Source: Orychophragmus violaceus (taxonomy: Eukaryota > Streptophyta > Magnoliopsida > Brassicales > Brassicaceae). From it: 64,000 bases of DNA. A program made the position numbers and the translations under genes. The notes under the pieces were generated by a model, which was given only the letters and a program-made list of their open reading frames with translations, searched no databases and was not told where the DNA came from. The stretch covers positions 90,714,619 to 90,778,618 of the forward strand of contig CM058238.1 of NCBI GenBank assembly GCA_030180135.1, read 5' to 3'. Below, piece by piece: positions 35,317 through 47,060 of the stretch (its first letter is position 1; the number at the start of each line of letters is the position of its first letter).

Positions 35317-35334
35317 TGGCGTCGTCTGTGGGGA
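35317..35334 (+). other. primer-binding site of element F
   Basis: TGGCGTCGTCTGTGGGGA, a close variant of the sites in elements B, D and E. Confidence 0.78.
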
Positions 35335-35370
35335 CTTTGGATATTATGATTAACCAAAGAAGAGACTAGC

Positions 35371-37330
35371 AATGACAGAATCACAGCCTTTGTCGCAGGA
35401 GACAGGAGGAACCGGCCAAGCAAACAATACCATCGATGTTGATACGGCAACTACTTAGGAAAAGGCGACCCCTCTGAAGGAATTCGACCGGCATAACCCC
35501 TGACTGGAGTTGATCAAGCGCTTGAAGATCGACGATCAAAACCCTAAACGGAGCGTAGGAATCGGAGCAGACCTCGACCCATTTATCAGAGACGAACTGA
35601 TCGATTTTCTCAAATAAAACATGTCAACGTTCGCGTGGTCGGTCAAAGACATGATAGGAATCGAATCGAATATCTCATGCCACGAGCTCAACATCGACAT
35701 AACATTCAGACCTATCAAACAAAAAAGATGGAAGATCGGAACAGAGAGAGCACAAGCAGAACGACGAGGTGGACAACTTGTTAGGAGCCGAATCTATCAC
35801 GAAGGTAAAATACCCGAGTGGCTCGCGAATCCAGTGGTGGGAAGAAGAAGAATGGCAAGTGGAGAGTGTGCGTCGACTTCACCGACCTAAACAAAGCTTG
35901 CCCTAAGGATTGCTTCCCACTACCGCACATCGATCGATTAGTCGAAGCAACCGCCGGCAACAAGCTCTTATCATTTATGGACGCCTTCTCCGGATACAAC
36001 CAAATCCTCATGCACCCAGACGATAGAGAAAAAACCTCATTCATAATGTATCGAGGAATTTTCTGTTATAATGTCATGCCGTTCGGTCTGAAAAATGCAG
36101 GGGCAACACACCAACGCCTCGTCAACAAAATATTCGCAGGACAACTCGGACGAACCATGAAATCCTACATCGATGACATGCTCGTAAAATCACTAGTAGC
36201 GACGAACCACGTCACCCACCTGAAAACGTGTTTCGACATTATCGACTACATGATGAAATTGAATCCAACAAAGTGCACCTTTGGTGTTACCTCAGGTGAA
36301 TTCTTAGGGTACATTGTGACGGAAAAAGGGATCGAAGCAAACCCAAAGCAAACAACGACGATAATGAACCTACCATCTCCAACCAAAACCCGTGAGGTAC
36401 ATAGGTTGACCGGAAGAATTGCCGCACTCAACCGATTTATCTCCAGATCAACGGACAAGTGCCTTCCCTTTTACCAACTCTTGAGAGGGAACAATAAAAT
36501 CGAGTGGGACGAAAGGTGCGAGGAAGCTTTCCAACGGCTGAAAGAATACCTTACCACACCTCCAGTACTAGGTAAGCCGGAAGAAGGAGAAACACTCTAT
36601 CTCTACCTAGAAGTATCAAGCGCGGCAATAAGTGGGGTGCTAGTAAAGAGGATCGCAACAAACAAAAGCTAGTCTTCTATGTCAGCAAGACGTTAAATGA
36701 GACAGAAACCCGATACCCAATGATCGAAAAGTTGGACCTAGCGGTCGTCACGTCGGCAAGAAAGCTCAGGCCATACTCCAGTCGCACCCAATCATCATCC
36801 TCACCACCATGCCTCTGAGATCAATCATACATAACCCGATCCAATTCGGCAGGTTAGCCAAATGGGCTATCGAATTGAGCGAGTACGACATCGAATTCGA
36901 AGGACGGATTTACGTAAAGTCTCAGGTCCTAGCATACTTCATTGTCGAACTTCCACCCGAGCTGACACAAGATGATCAAATGGAAGAAAGAAGTTGGAGT
37001 CTCCACGTGGATGGATCGTCATTAAAGGCCGGCTCAGGAATCAGAATCCGGCTCTAATCGCCAACGAGAGAAGTGCTCGAGCAGTCATTCTGGCTAAGAT
37101 TTCCAACCTCTAACAACGAACCCGAGTACGAAACTCTGATTACCGGACAACGATTGGCGAGAGCCATCGGCGCCAAACACATCCAAGCCCACGTTGACTC
37201 GCAATTGGTCATAAACCAATTCAACGGCGAATATAAAACCAAAAACGAAAGAATAAATGCTTACCTCGGCTTAACCAAACAACTAAATGTCGATCTCGAA
37301 CCCCTCCCCCTCCCCCCGCAAAAAAAAAAA
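35371..37330 (+). pseudogene. gag-RT-RNase H remnant of element F with internal deletion
   Basis: Begins MTESQPLSQETGGTGQANN, a gag N-terminus, but within about 100 bases jumps to the RT N-terminal region (SVGIGADLDPFIRDELIDF). The capsid, zinc-knuckle and protease regions are gone. Several stops and shifts follow. RT blocks are clear from 35818 (FTDLNKACPKDCFPLPHID, YIDDMLVKS at about 36164), with thumb, connection and RNase H (HVDGSSLKAGSG, about 37006) in shifting frames. The sequence ends abruptly near 37330 in a C-rich then A-rich stretch, before any integrase. Confidence 0.88.
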
Positions 37331-37946
37331 AATCAATAGTTAGATTTAAAAATGACATATGTGAAAAGAACGTAATTTATGGCTAAAAATAGCGAAATGT
37401 AGACATACACACAAATGTTTAATAGAGGAATACACAAAGTTCAATCATTTCATTGAAAATGCCATATATCAAATGTTTTTTTTTATCTCGTGGATTCTCT
37501 TTTTCAATTTTCGCCTAGATTCATATGTTTTTGACTTGGTCATCGATCTCTGAAATAGAATATAGTCTTCAATAATGACCCAAAAACAAATTGATTTCTA
37601 CTTACTCATGACTGAATAATTTGTTTGTTTACTTGTTTATAAAGGTGACGTTATCTAAGGCGAGAATTTTCTTTGGTTGTTTATCTAATTTTGGTGTTCT
37701 TTTAATATCTGAATCTTCTGACAACTAGTTTTTTCATCTGAATCTTCGTTGATTTATCACTAGTCGAAGCCAAACGATTGTTGGAGAATTTACATACTAA
37801 ATCTGAACGATAAAGATTAAGGCGGCAAACAAAAAACATTTTTTTCTACAATCTAAAGCCTATAAGAGGGAAGCAAAATAAACAACAAAAACAAGGATTT
37901 ACAAACTAGCAAAAACTGACTGAGAGATGAGATATAAAATAATATT
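37331..37946. other. downstream flank of RING gene 1 (duplicated block)
   Basis: About 280 bp from 37331 match 42296-42610 downstream of RING gene 2, including CTTTTTCAATTTTCGCCT near 37500. The rest to 37946 is AT-rich with no gene seen. Confidence 0.6.
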
Positions 37947-37951
37947 CATTA

Positions 37952-39714
37952 TGTAAGGGCCCAATCCCCAGCCCATTACTTGTGCCCAAAGAAATGGGGA
38001 AGGAAGCCCAAAATCCTTTGCTTGAGCCCAAAAAAGGGAAGGAATGGGCCAGAAGCCCAATGCCCAACCCAGCAGATCAGGAAACCCTAGCAGAATCCTC
38101 TATAAAAAGAGGAGCAGCCCCTTCATTTCTGCACATTTCCCGAAGCGACGAAGTTCTGCCGAAGCCCCGAGCCAGCCAGCCACCGCCGACCAGCCCGGAG
38201 CCGACGACCGCCGACCGCCGCAGCCCGACCACCGCCGATCGCCGGACCACCGCCGGAGCAGCCGTCGTTCGCCGGACCGCCTTCACGCCGCCGACCGGAA
38301 CCACCGCGAGCAGCCGGAAAACTCGCCGGAGACCGCCGTTCGAAGCCGATCCCGATCCCGAGCCCCGAGTCGCCGTCTTCTCGATTCGTTTGAATGTAGA
38401 TTCGCCCGTTCTTCGCGTTCTTAAGGTGAAACTTCCCGGATCTCAGATCTACTCCGTTTTCTTCTTCTAAACCCCAGACCTGCTTCAGATCTATGCTTCT
38501 AGATCAGATCTGATCCGTAGAAGTCGTAGATCTGAACCGTAGCTTCCATTTCGTCTCTCTCTCTCGCTCAGATCTGTTTCAGATCTATGCTTCTGATGGA
38601 TAGAAGTTGTAGATCTGAACCGTATCTCTCTCTCTCGCCCAGATCTGCTCCAGATCTATGCTTCTGATGGATATAAGTTGTAGATCTGGACCGTGTCTTC
38701 TTCGTTTGTCCAGATCTATTGGCTAAAACCTAGATCCGCTCTTCTTTTCTCTAGATCTGTCTCCTAAACCCAGATCTGTGTGCAGGAATCCCAGATCTAC
38801 TTCCCGTTCATCAGGTCTAGACTAAGGTGAGGACCGAACATGATCTTTCTTTAACCTATTGCGTTATTGAGTATTCGAATCCTCGTTTAATAGCGTCTTT
38901 CTTAGGTAGAGTAGATCTAGTTGTTGATTTGCGTTGATGTGATTGATGAAAACCTAGAATCTAGGATGTCACTTAAACTGAAAACGGAACATAGTACTTA
39001 GGTTATCATTTAAACCGAAAACGTTGATTGCGTGTGAAGGCTACGCGTGATAGAGCTGTGTAGGTCCCCCGAAAGGGTGTTTGGTGGCGGCTTGCGTATA
39101 ACGAGTTTGGTACGCAACCCTTGTATCGTCAGGAGGGGGTTTCGGCGAGCCCCCCAGCTGTAAGGCCGTTGGGCCGTAGGGAGAAGGATTGTGTGGGCCT
39201 ACGGGTCGAAGGAAGGGGTCCATGAGCGTGAAAGCGCGAGTGGACGTAGTTGATTGTGCCTTCGGGCGTGGGTGCAAGTTGTTATTAACCTTGGACTCTT
39301 GCTTGATGTTGTGTTAGTTTAAAGTAAAGATAGCGGTATTCCTAGAATCCGCCCTCACTGGGTGTTGGTGAAAACCAATTACTCAGGCCTCCTTCGTTGT
39401 TGTTTTGCAGGTAACCCTGGAGCGTTGCAGGGGTAGACGGACGGTGTGGTGTTACGTTTTGGGAGCGGGATTTACCTTCTCTTCTTTTTCTTTCTGTCTT
39501 TTATGCGTTGAGACTTATGCGGTTCTTCCGTTTTCGTTAAGCTATTTCAGTTGGTTCGGTTTTCCTGTAAGACTCGGCTTTTCATTTTAATAAAGTAAAA
39601 CTTTTTCAGTTATTTACGTGTTGGTCCTCGGTTTATGACTTGATTCGCGGTTGTGAACTATGACTCGTGCAGTCAAAGGGTCGTTGACTTGGGATCGAAG
39701 GGACGGGTGTTACA
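37952..39714 (+). mobile_element. solo LTR, 1763 bp
   Basis: Starts TGTAAGGGCCC and ends GGGTGTTACA, with perfect 5 bp target duplications CATTA (37947-37951 and 39715-39719). No primer-binding site, polypurine tract or second LTR lies inside, so it is the product of LTR-LTR recombination. CTATAAAAAGAGG at about 38100 would be the TATA box and AATAAAG near 39588 a polyadenylation signal, if it reads plus. The orientation could also be minus (TGTAACACCC start). A GCC-repeat stretch (38160-38350) makes a meaningless Pro/Arg-rich open frame. Confidence 0.88.
38450..38820. repeat. AGATCT-rich repeats inside the solo LTR
   Basis: CAGATCTG-type words recur more than a dozen times, with a longer unit, TCAGATCTATGCTTCT, repeated at about 38485, 38580 and 38650. 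Non-coding. Confidence 0.75.
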
Positions 39715-39992
39715 CATTAACATTAAGTTGAACCACTGAACTTTAACACATCCAATTACAATGCTTATTTATGTAATAACCATTTGATGTTAGAAAATGA
39801 CTGAGAACCATGAACTCCAAAAGTCCAAACTAATAAGAAGCGACTACAAATACATTGAGCCAAACTCCAAACGTATACATAAAGGGGCTACACATAGATC
39901 TTAGCATAAACTAAACTTTCACATACAGCCAAACTTACAACGACTTATATAACGTATAACCTAAAGATGCTAAAAAGGAAAAACTACTAAAG

Positions 39993-40358
39993 TTAGAAAT
40001 CAGGGATGATCGGGGTCCTACACAAAGGACACGTCATCTTATTGTCATGGATCCAACCGTCAATACACGTCTCGTGAAAAACATGTACGCAATTCTTCAA
40101 ACAACGGACTTGGTCACCACCATCGAACTCATCTTGACATATCCGGCAGCTCTCCGGCGGATTCACCCGTGACATATCCTTGAATTTCGTCGCCGGAAGC
40201 ATATCGTCAATAGGAATCTTGTTTATGCTTCCTGAAGATTCCGACGAAGAAACACCATAGAAACGAGTTAGATCAAGAAAAGAACAAACGGTTCTCATAA
40301 AATCACGCAGAATAACTCCGACGATTATAATTCCGATGCCGCCGTAAGAAAAGCCCAT
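39993..40358 (-). CDS. RING-H2 finger protein, copy 1
   Basis: A single-exon gene of 121 codons. Residues 1-20 (MGFSYGGIGIIIVGVIL) are hydrophobic and may anchor or target the protein. Residues 70-117 form a C3H2C3 RING-H2: CRIC, then CVHVFHETC, then CPLC. The final part resembles the small plant RING-H2 group that includes BRH1 and RHA-type E3 ubiquitin ligases; transfer of ubiquitin from an E2 is the expected activity. The target is unknown. A TATATAT stretch at about 40420 lies roughly 60 bp upstream. The gene is a tandem paralogue of 42899-43267. It has a Ser-rich insertion (SSSESSGS) where copy 2 has SSGS. Confidence 0.88.
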   Translation of the reverse strand: MGFSYGGIGIIIVGVILRDFMRTVCSFLDLTRFYGVSSSESSGSINKIPIDDMLPATKFKDMSRVNPPESCRICQDEFDGGDQVRCLKNCVHVFHETCIDGWIHDNKMTCPLCRTPIIPDF

Positions 40359-40960
40359 GATTCCTATTTTTCTCGATCAAAATTTGGAGAAAGAAAGAAA
40401 GAAGCAAGATTTTGAGTGCATATATATCATTTGTAATATTACAATTCGGTGTCAGCATAAATCGCGAGGGCGGGACTTTTACGTTAAAGAGATAAAGCTA
40501 CTGACCGTGACAGACAACCACCAATCATAGAAGAACAAGGTAATGGTTACAAAGTGTGTTATTGGTTGGTGATAGACAACAAAACCAAACTAGAGATGAA
40601 GTCACAAAAATTGAAAAACATGACTTAGAAGCAAAAGCAAAGTATATAATAAGTAGAATAGAGCTATCATATAACATAATTAATTTTCTGAGACGTATAT
40701 AGAGCCAGATCTCATTTACTTTTTCTTTTTATCTGTTTTTTTTATAAAAAGGGTTTTTATATTTAAATTGCAAAAAAAAAAAAGATTACAAATCTAGAGA
40801 CTAGAGTATTTTAGAACATCAAAAGCCACAAACTTAAAGTTCGATCGAAACATAAAAGCTTAAATGGCTAGAACGAAAAAAATAGTAAGTTAGAAATCGA
40901 GTCTTCCGCCTCGACTACAATAAAAGAAAATAGAGGTAACCATGCTAAATGCTACCCACG
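40359..40960. other. upstream flank of RING gene 1
   Basis: From 40359 to about 40740 this matches 43268-43720 upstream of copy 2, so the promoter was duplicated with the gene. The remainder is AT-rich and empty. Confidence 0.6.
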
Positions 40961-40975
40961 ATCACCTCTATTACC

Positions 40976-41760
40976 TCAACCACAGTTTCCACGACCTGAT
41001 GCAGGTGGTTGCCACTGCATTTCTTTGACCTTTGCAGACGGTTTTACATGCCTTTCTCGGAGAATTCTCTTACCCGCTGAATCTAAAAAATCCTCATGAT
41101 CTAGTTCCATATCAACGTCAACATCCACATTATCTTCTTCGTCCTCGGATTCCAAAGACGAAAATCTGTTGTTTCCCAAAGTTGCACTAGATAAAGATCT
41201 ACGGAGAGGATGCTCTACTTGAATAGCTAGAGCAGATATCTCCTTAGTGATGATAATCTCATTCGATATAGCTAAGCCATTGTTTTTAATTAAAGTAAGA
41301 GAAAGAGTCGTATTTGAAGACTTAGCTGAAGAATCTTTTGCCATTGCTGTGGCAATTCTTGTCGGTGTAAAAGAAATCAAAGCATTAGTTTCTTAAGCAC
41401 AAACCAGAGAGGTCATGATTGGAACACTAATGCTCCATTTCGAACTCTCCACTTCTATAACAGGAAGCAACACAACAATAAGGACCTTACTAGGGTCATT
41501 TATGATATGTGAAGAATCCCCATAGTTAACAATGATCGTTGGAGCTGAAGTGGTTTTTGTGTTTAGAAGCAAACAACGTGATGCTTTATGTCCTAATTGT
41601 CTACAACAAGTGCACATTGTTGGCAGCCACGAATAAGACACATCCACCATTGTGATAGAATCACTACTATCAGTTAAAGCCACTCTTTTAGGGAAGGGTT
41701 TATCAAGCTTTACCTCCACTAATATCTTCGCTTTTCCATAAAAGTATTAAAACTAAGGAA
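40976..41760 (-). pseudogene. LINE ORF1 remnant (DUF4283 / zinc-knuckle type)
   Basis: Minus strand: KAKILVEVKLDKPFPKRVAL near 41740, then WLPTMCTCCRQLGHKASRC, a CCHC knuckle as found in ORF1-like proteins of plant L1 elements. After one in-frame TAA (41393-41395) the frame continues through an acidic stretch (SLESEDEEDNVDVDVD) to a stop at 40976. Upstream, to about 41850, weak similarity remains in broken frames. No reverse transcriptase follows, so this is an isolated piece between the two RING copies. Confidence 0.7.
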
Positions 41761-42898
41761 TGTTTTGAACTTTTTCATTGTGATGTATGGGGTTCCTATC
41801 AAACTCCAAGCTGGTGTGGTGTTGTTTGTTTTCTCACTTTGGGGAACAATTTATCCAGAAATGCGTGGACTTTCTTAATGGCGGAAAATCTTTGTCTTTT
41901 CTCTTCTTTATCTTTCGCACTTGACTTCCGGCATCTTCCTTTTTCTGGTCGCAAGTTTAAAGCCGTTGTTCTTTAAACTGCTTCTCCAAATTATCATTTA
42001 CGACTTGTGAAAGGAACGCAATACAAAAAAATTAAGAAATGCTTCAACCTCCCAAGGTTCCTTCTTCTCCATCATCGATTGTCCATCCGCGACAAGTTAC
42101 TCTCTTTACCACCTACCTTGTTCGATATCATCTTTGTTTGAGTTGTATTTCCATTTTATGGATATGATTAGTTAATCTTTCTCTCTAGTTGTGCATCTTC
42201 TTTGTTTTTTTTTTCTTTTTAAGTTGTTGGCAATAATTATGTAAAATCGAAAATTTGATATAATCATAACATTTAGAGAAAAAGGGAAATGAAAGAAAAA
42301 AATTAATAATTAGATTTGAAAATGACGTACATGAAAAGAAACATAACTTATGTATAAAAATATCCAAATGTACCTCTAGACACACACAAACACAAAATGT
42401 TTAATAAAAGAATACACCAAATTCAATAAATTCAGTAAAAATGCCATATATCAAAAGAAAAAATTTATCTCATAGATTCTTTCTTTTCAATTTTCGCCTC
42501 GACTCATAGGTCTTTGGGCTTGATTCTCTGTTTCCAAAATGGAATATGTCTTCAATAATGGTCCAATAACAAATCGATTCCTACTTATTATGATTGAATA
42601 ATTTTTTGGCTTATCAAAATAGTCTCATGTGTTGCGAATATCATATAACCATTTGAAGTCAAAAAGTGACCGAGAACTCTATAAGATCCAAACTAAGGAG
42701 CGATTACATATACATCCAGCCAAACTCCAAACATTTACATTAAAATGCTACACATATCATACATAGCACAAACTAAACTTTACATCCGCGTAATCATTCC
42801 GATGCTAAAAAAGAAAAAGAAAGAAATAGGACTAAAGTTTATTAGTTGTCTTGTTTTGAACGATTGAACTCTTTTTAATTAATTATAGCTTTCTGAAT
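41761..42898. other. AT-rich stretch and downstream flank of RING gene 2
   Basis: 41761-42290 holds no recognisable gene. 42290-42898 is the downstream flank of copy 2 and aligns with 37331-37610 and then 39765-39990 on either side of the solo LTR. Confidence 0.55.
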
Positions 42899-43267
42899 TT
42901 ACAAGCGAAAAAAATAGAAATCAGGGATGATTGGGGTCCTACATAAAGGACACGTCATCTTATCGTCGAGGATCCAACGGTCAATACACCTCCTGTGGAA
43001 AACATGTACGCAATTCTTCAAACAACGGACTTGGTCACCACCATCGAACTCATCTTGACATATCCGGCAGCTCTCCGGCGGATTCACCCGTGACATATCC
43101 TTGAATTTCGTCGCTGGTAGCATATCGTCAATAGGAATCTTGTTTATGCTTCCCGAAGAAACACCATATAAACGAGTTAGATCAAGAAAAGAACAAACAG
43201 CTCTCATAAAATCATTCAGAATTACTCCGACGATTATAATTCCGGCGCCGCCGTAAGAAAAACCCAT
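42899..43267 (-). CDS. RING-H2 finger protein, copy 2
   Basis: A single-exon gene of 122 codons, very like the copy at 39993-40358: the same hydrophobic start (MGFSYGGAGIIIVGVIL) and the same RING-H2 with CRIC, CVHVFHRRC, CPLC. The C-terminus is extended by YFFRL because the stop codon used in copy 1 is lost. Likely a small E3 ubiquitin ligase; substrate unknown. A TATATATAAAA box lies near 43365, about 100 bp upstream of the ATG. Both copies keep all eight metal ligands, so both may be functional. Confidence 0.88.
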   Translation of the reverse strand: MGFSYGGAGIIIVGVILNDFMRAVCSFLDLTRLYGVSSGSINKIPIDDMLPATKFKDMSRVNPPESCRICQDEFDGGDQVRCLKNCVHVFHRRCIDRWILDDKMTCPLCRTPIIPDFYFFRL

Positions 43268-43776
43268 GATTCTTTTTTTTTTTAAAGAAATTTAAGAATT
43301 TAGAGAATCTTTTCCTCGATCAAAGATTTGGAGGAAGAAAGAAGAAAGATTTTGGGAAACATGTATATATAAAATGGCTATTTATATCATTGGTATATTA
43401 CAATTCGTCGGTGTTAGGATAGATCGAGATGGCGGGATTTGGTAAAGAGAGGATTGGAACGTACGTTAAAGAAATAAAGCTACTGACCGTGACTGATAAC
43501 CACCAACTACAGAAGAACAGGGTAATGGTTACAAGGTCTGTGATTGGTTGGTGATGGACAACAAGTCCAAACTAAAGATAAAAGTTAAAATTAGTTCACA
43601 TTGTTGAAAAAACATGACTTAGAAGTAAAAGTAAAAGCAAACTATATATAGCATAATTAATTTCCTGAGACGTATATAGATAGCTAGATCTCATTTAGTT
43701 TGTATTTTTTTTAGCTTACTGCTTTATTCATTTACTAATTTTTTTTTTAACTATGAAAGGTATATAAATATATAAT
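43268..43776. other. upstream flank of RING gene 2
   Basis: 43310-43720 is homologous to the upstream flank of copy 1. Beyond that is a T-rich stretch. No gene seen. Confidence 0.55.
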
Positions 43777-44007
43777 GGCCCTGTTCGTCGATAGTCGCTG
43801 CGACTGTCGCTATGTTGTTCGTTTTAGAGTCGTTGCGACTGTCGCTTAATTTTTTTTTTTTTAAATCGCTATACAATCGCTGTTAAAATCAGCGATCAGA
43901 TTTTTAGTCGTCAATCGCTGATTTGTAGTCGCCAGCGACAGTCAAACGAACATATTTAGAGTCGTTGTCGATGTCGATGTAACAGCGACTGCGAAACGAA
44001 CATGGTC
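43777..44007. mobile_element. MITE-like foldback element
   Basis: A stretch of about 231 bp beginning GGCCCTGTTCGTCGATAGTC and ending with the rough inverse (GCAGTCGCTG... complement, CGAACATGGTC). The inside is packed with GTCGCTG / CAGCGAC words in both orientations and a T-run in the middle. This suggests a hAT-type miniature inverted-repeat element. No clear target duplication was found. Confidence 0.6.
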
Positions 44008-44264
44008 TTACTGTTGACGCATTATTAGTGGCGTAAGTATTGCAAGTATGTATGTGTCAAGAACATAACAGAGATAGAAATCATAACCAAGTCGTTACGT
44101 AAGGCAATACAATTGTTAAAACACACAGAGATGCTGAATTTTAAGGTTCATTTCCACAATAAATACTTATTTAGAAAGAACAAAACCCATAAAATTCCAC
44201 AAAACAATCACACAAAAGGACAAAAAAGAAAGAGCAGGAAAAGAAGAGTAATGTATATGCGAGA

Positions 44265-46940
44265 TCACCAGCTGAAACTGATAGATTCAAAGTGAAGGTT
44301 CTCAGCCAAACCAGAAGAACAAATCTTGGCCACTTCTTGTCTCATCTTCTTCGGACCACACACCATAACTCCCACACTTGAACCTTTTGTCTCAAGTAGA
44401 TACTCTGTTTTCACACCCATATTACATAAAAAAGTTATGGTAAGGTTTATGTAATTTTGAGTATACATTAAATTAAATAAACTATACTTACTCTTGAGGT
44501 CTGGTCTTTCACCGAAATGAAGGTTGGTGCATTGAACAAGTGACTCTTGAGGAGTACTCTCGATTTCTCTCCCAGCCCATGAGCTAGGAGATGATGTTGC
44601 ACTCGGTACGTCGACGTTTTGGACCTGTTTACTGCTCTCAACATTGTACTTCTTCTTATTCCACAACACAGCTGCACTTGACGTCATCATTATGCTAACG
44701 CATAGGACCAAAAGATAAAGGATGGATCTGGAAGCAGCATTGTACTTGCTCTTGTTTTGATCGATCGGGTAAATGTAGTATCTTGTCATGACGCCGACGA
44801 CGACCAAGAATATTATGAAGGAAGATGAGAGGATGGCACCGAGCCAGAGCCATGAGTTTGGTCCTAGGATTTCTGAGATTGGTTGGTCTGAGGAATTTGG
44901 CATGAACCAGAGGGTTCTGATCTTCTTGGTTTCTTCGTTTCCTGGTTCTTTATCTTTGGTGATGAAAGCTTCGATCTGGATATTCAGGTCAGCTGATAAT
45001 TCGAGACCAGATGAAGGGAGGATAAGGTCAAGCATGGAGATGTCAGAAGCCTTCTTGAACGCACAAATCAGGGTTATTTTGGGGATTTCACATTTCGTTG
45101 TTTGGGTCATGGAGATTAGGTCACGTATAATGGAGATGAATGGAGTAATTCCGCTTCCGCCGCTAACCATTACCAAAGAATCGTGCCTAGAAGCCAAAAA
45201 GAAAAAGAAAACCCTCGTCAAGGTTACTTGTATAGCAAGAAATCTGCTTTTGAAAAAGCAATTGTATTACCTTAAGAAATCTGTTGAAGCAGGACCATAG
45301 GGTCCTTCGACGGAAACAGAGAGAGTACGATCTGAAGAAGAAAGCATCTGGTAAAGCTTGGTAGACCATTTCCCTTCGCTCTTGATCACAATGCTTAGGT
45401 TCTCTGCTTCGAGGTTACTGCTCGAAGTAATCGTAAATGGATGCCACTGCAGCTTAGATATGCTCGGTATGTTTACAAACAATATGCTCGTCGGACTATA
45501 CACCAATCCTGTAACATTTCATATATGTTTAGATATGTTATGGTGTGCCAAAATCCCTCAAAAACGATCCAATATCAGGGCCAAGTCCAAACCCCCTGTA
45601 GCTCATAAATTAAGAGACTTACCTTTAGCTTTGGAGAAAGTGAGTTCGACGGTGTTGGAAGGAAGAACACGTGCAGATGACAACCGGACGTTGTCTCGTG
45701 ACTGTAAGAACCTCAAGAAACGATCGACCATGAACATATAGAAACCGGGGAAGACGATAAAGCAGAAGGCGATGCCTACGTGGAGTACGTAGAAGAACAT
45801 GAAGACGATGTAAAGGTAATGACTATAGAAGAAAACTTCAAAGAATCTCCTTCTAATCGACGGATATGTGGTGGCCCACATCACAAGTCCAGACAGCAAA
45901 GCTATCTCTCCGGCAACATTCGACATCTCTGTCTTAGACCAAGTCACCATCTGAGAGATTTCGTGCATTGAGGCCCAATAGACAACGAAACAAAGGCCAT
46001 GAACGGTGAATATAGTCATGAGCAAATGACCAAGCCAGATATGGTACTTGATGCTTGACTCTGACGTCAGCCCTAAAACCGGAAGCAATGATGACCCACG
46101 CACCACCGGTATGAACAGGAAAGCTAGACATGCGTTACCGACTAGCCCGATCCTTATTGCCATTGCCTCCAATTTCGCTTGCCATCTATATATATAATTA
46201 ATATCCGAATAATTAAAATATAGACGTGTGTTTGGAGTAGATATTGTGTGAAAGAGTGCTTACATTTCTTGGTGAAGTTTAGCGGCTGATTGAGGTGTGA
46301 TCATGGGGAAAGCATTGCGCAAGTAAATGAACAAGTTCCAGAGAAGAAGAGCCACAAACATTGCCAAGAATATTAACTCAGTTGCTGAGACTATCCCCAA
46401 TGGTCCTTTGACCAGCATTGGCCTTCTCATGGCTGCGAATACGCCTCCTCCACTTGCCTTCTCCCTGCTACCATCGTTGTGTCAAGGATAATATAGTTAA
46501 GACACATATAATTTGTTAGGAAAAAAAAGATCGATCAATTTGAAATTACCTAATGAGATGATTATTGATCTTTTGTTTCTTCAAGTGAAGGTAGAGACAT
46601 CCCAAACAAGCCAAGAGGAGCGTAGGGAACATTAACATGAAAAGGGTCAAGCCTGCAAACAGAAAACAATTATAAAATAATGTGAATATAGGAAGCTATA
46701 ACAAAAATGTTGATCATATATATATAGAGACGAACCTGCGAGACCAAAATAAGTAGAAAAGCCAAACTCAGTACGCATGACAGGTAGCCACTTGGTCCGG
46801 TAGATTAAGGTTGGCATGAGGATCCAAATGAAGATGTATCCTAGGAATATCACCAGCATTAGGAGCTTAATCAATCCCTTAATCACATCTTTGAACTCAT
46901 CTCCCGATGATGATGCCGATACTCTTTCACTCTTATCCAT
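44265..46940 (-). CDS. FRO: ferric-chelate/cupric reductase, FRO2/4/5 type
   Basis: Seven exons on the minus strand: 46736-46940, 46550-46652, 46264-46464, 45623-46185, 45271-45508, 44492-45186, 44265-44404. They sum to 2145 bases, 714 residues plus stop, close to the roughly 700-725 of plant FROs; every intron is GT...AG. The protein is a plasma-membrane flavocytochrome that passes electrons from NADPH through FAD and two haems to Fe(III) or Cu(II) chelates outside the cell. Visible are the N-terminal membrane helix, haem-binding histidines (KYHIWLGH, VHGLCF, HYLYI, LHVGI), the FAD motif HPFT, NADPH motifs GPYGP and GSGITP, and the C-terminal CGPKKMRQE...ENLHFESISFSW. From remembered sequences it is closest to FRO4/FRO5 (LPVMRTEFG, ERPDLKK), which would suit a CrRLK1L neighbour. 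All motifs are intact. Confidence 0.92.
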
Positions 46941-47017
46941 ATCCTTTCTCTCTCTCTCTCTGTTTGTCTTAATATTGATAAAATGTTGTTGTGGAGAATG
47001 AAAGAGGAGAACGAAGT

Positions 47018-47026
47018 GTATATATA
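47018..47026 (-). promoter_or_regulatory. TATA box of FRO gene
   Basis: Minus-strand TTATATATACAC, about 80 bp upstream of the FRO ATG, followed by a GA-rich untranslated leader (CT-rich on the plus strand). The duplicate copy is at about 57204-57212. Confidence 0.6.
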
Positions 47027-47060
47027 AGAGATTAATTATGTGTAATCAATGGAGTGACTC

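Noticed and set aside
37982..38470. 163-codon Pro/Arg-rich open frame
   Set aside because: It lies inside a solo LTR over GCC-repeat sequence; two phases are open at once.
44265..46940. Naming the reductase FRO2
   Set aside because: Motifs fit the FRO2/4/5 group; several residues look more like FRO4/FRO5, and without an alignment the exact orthologue cannot be fixed.
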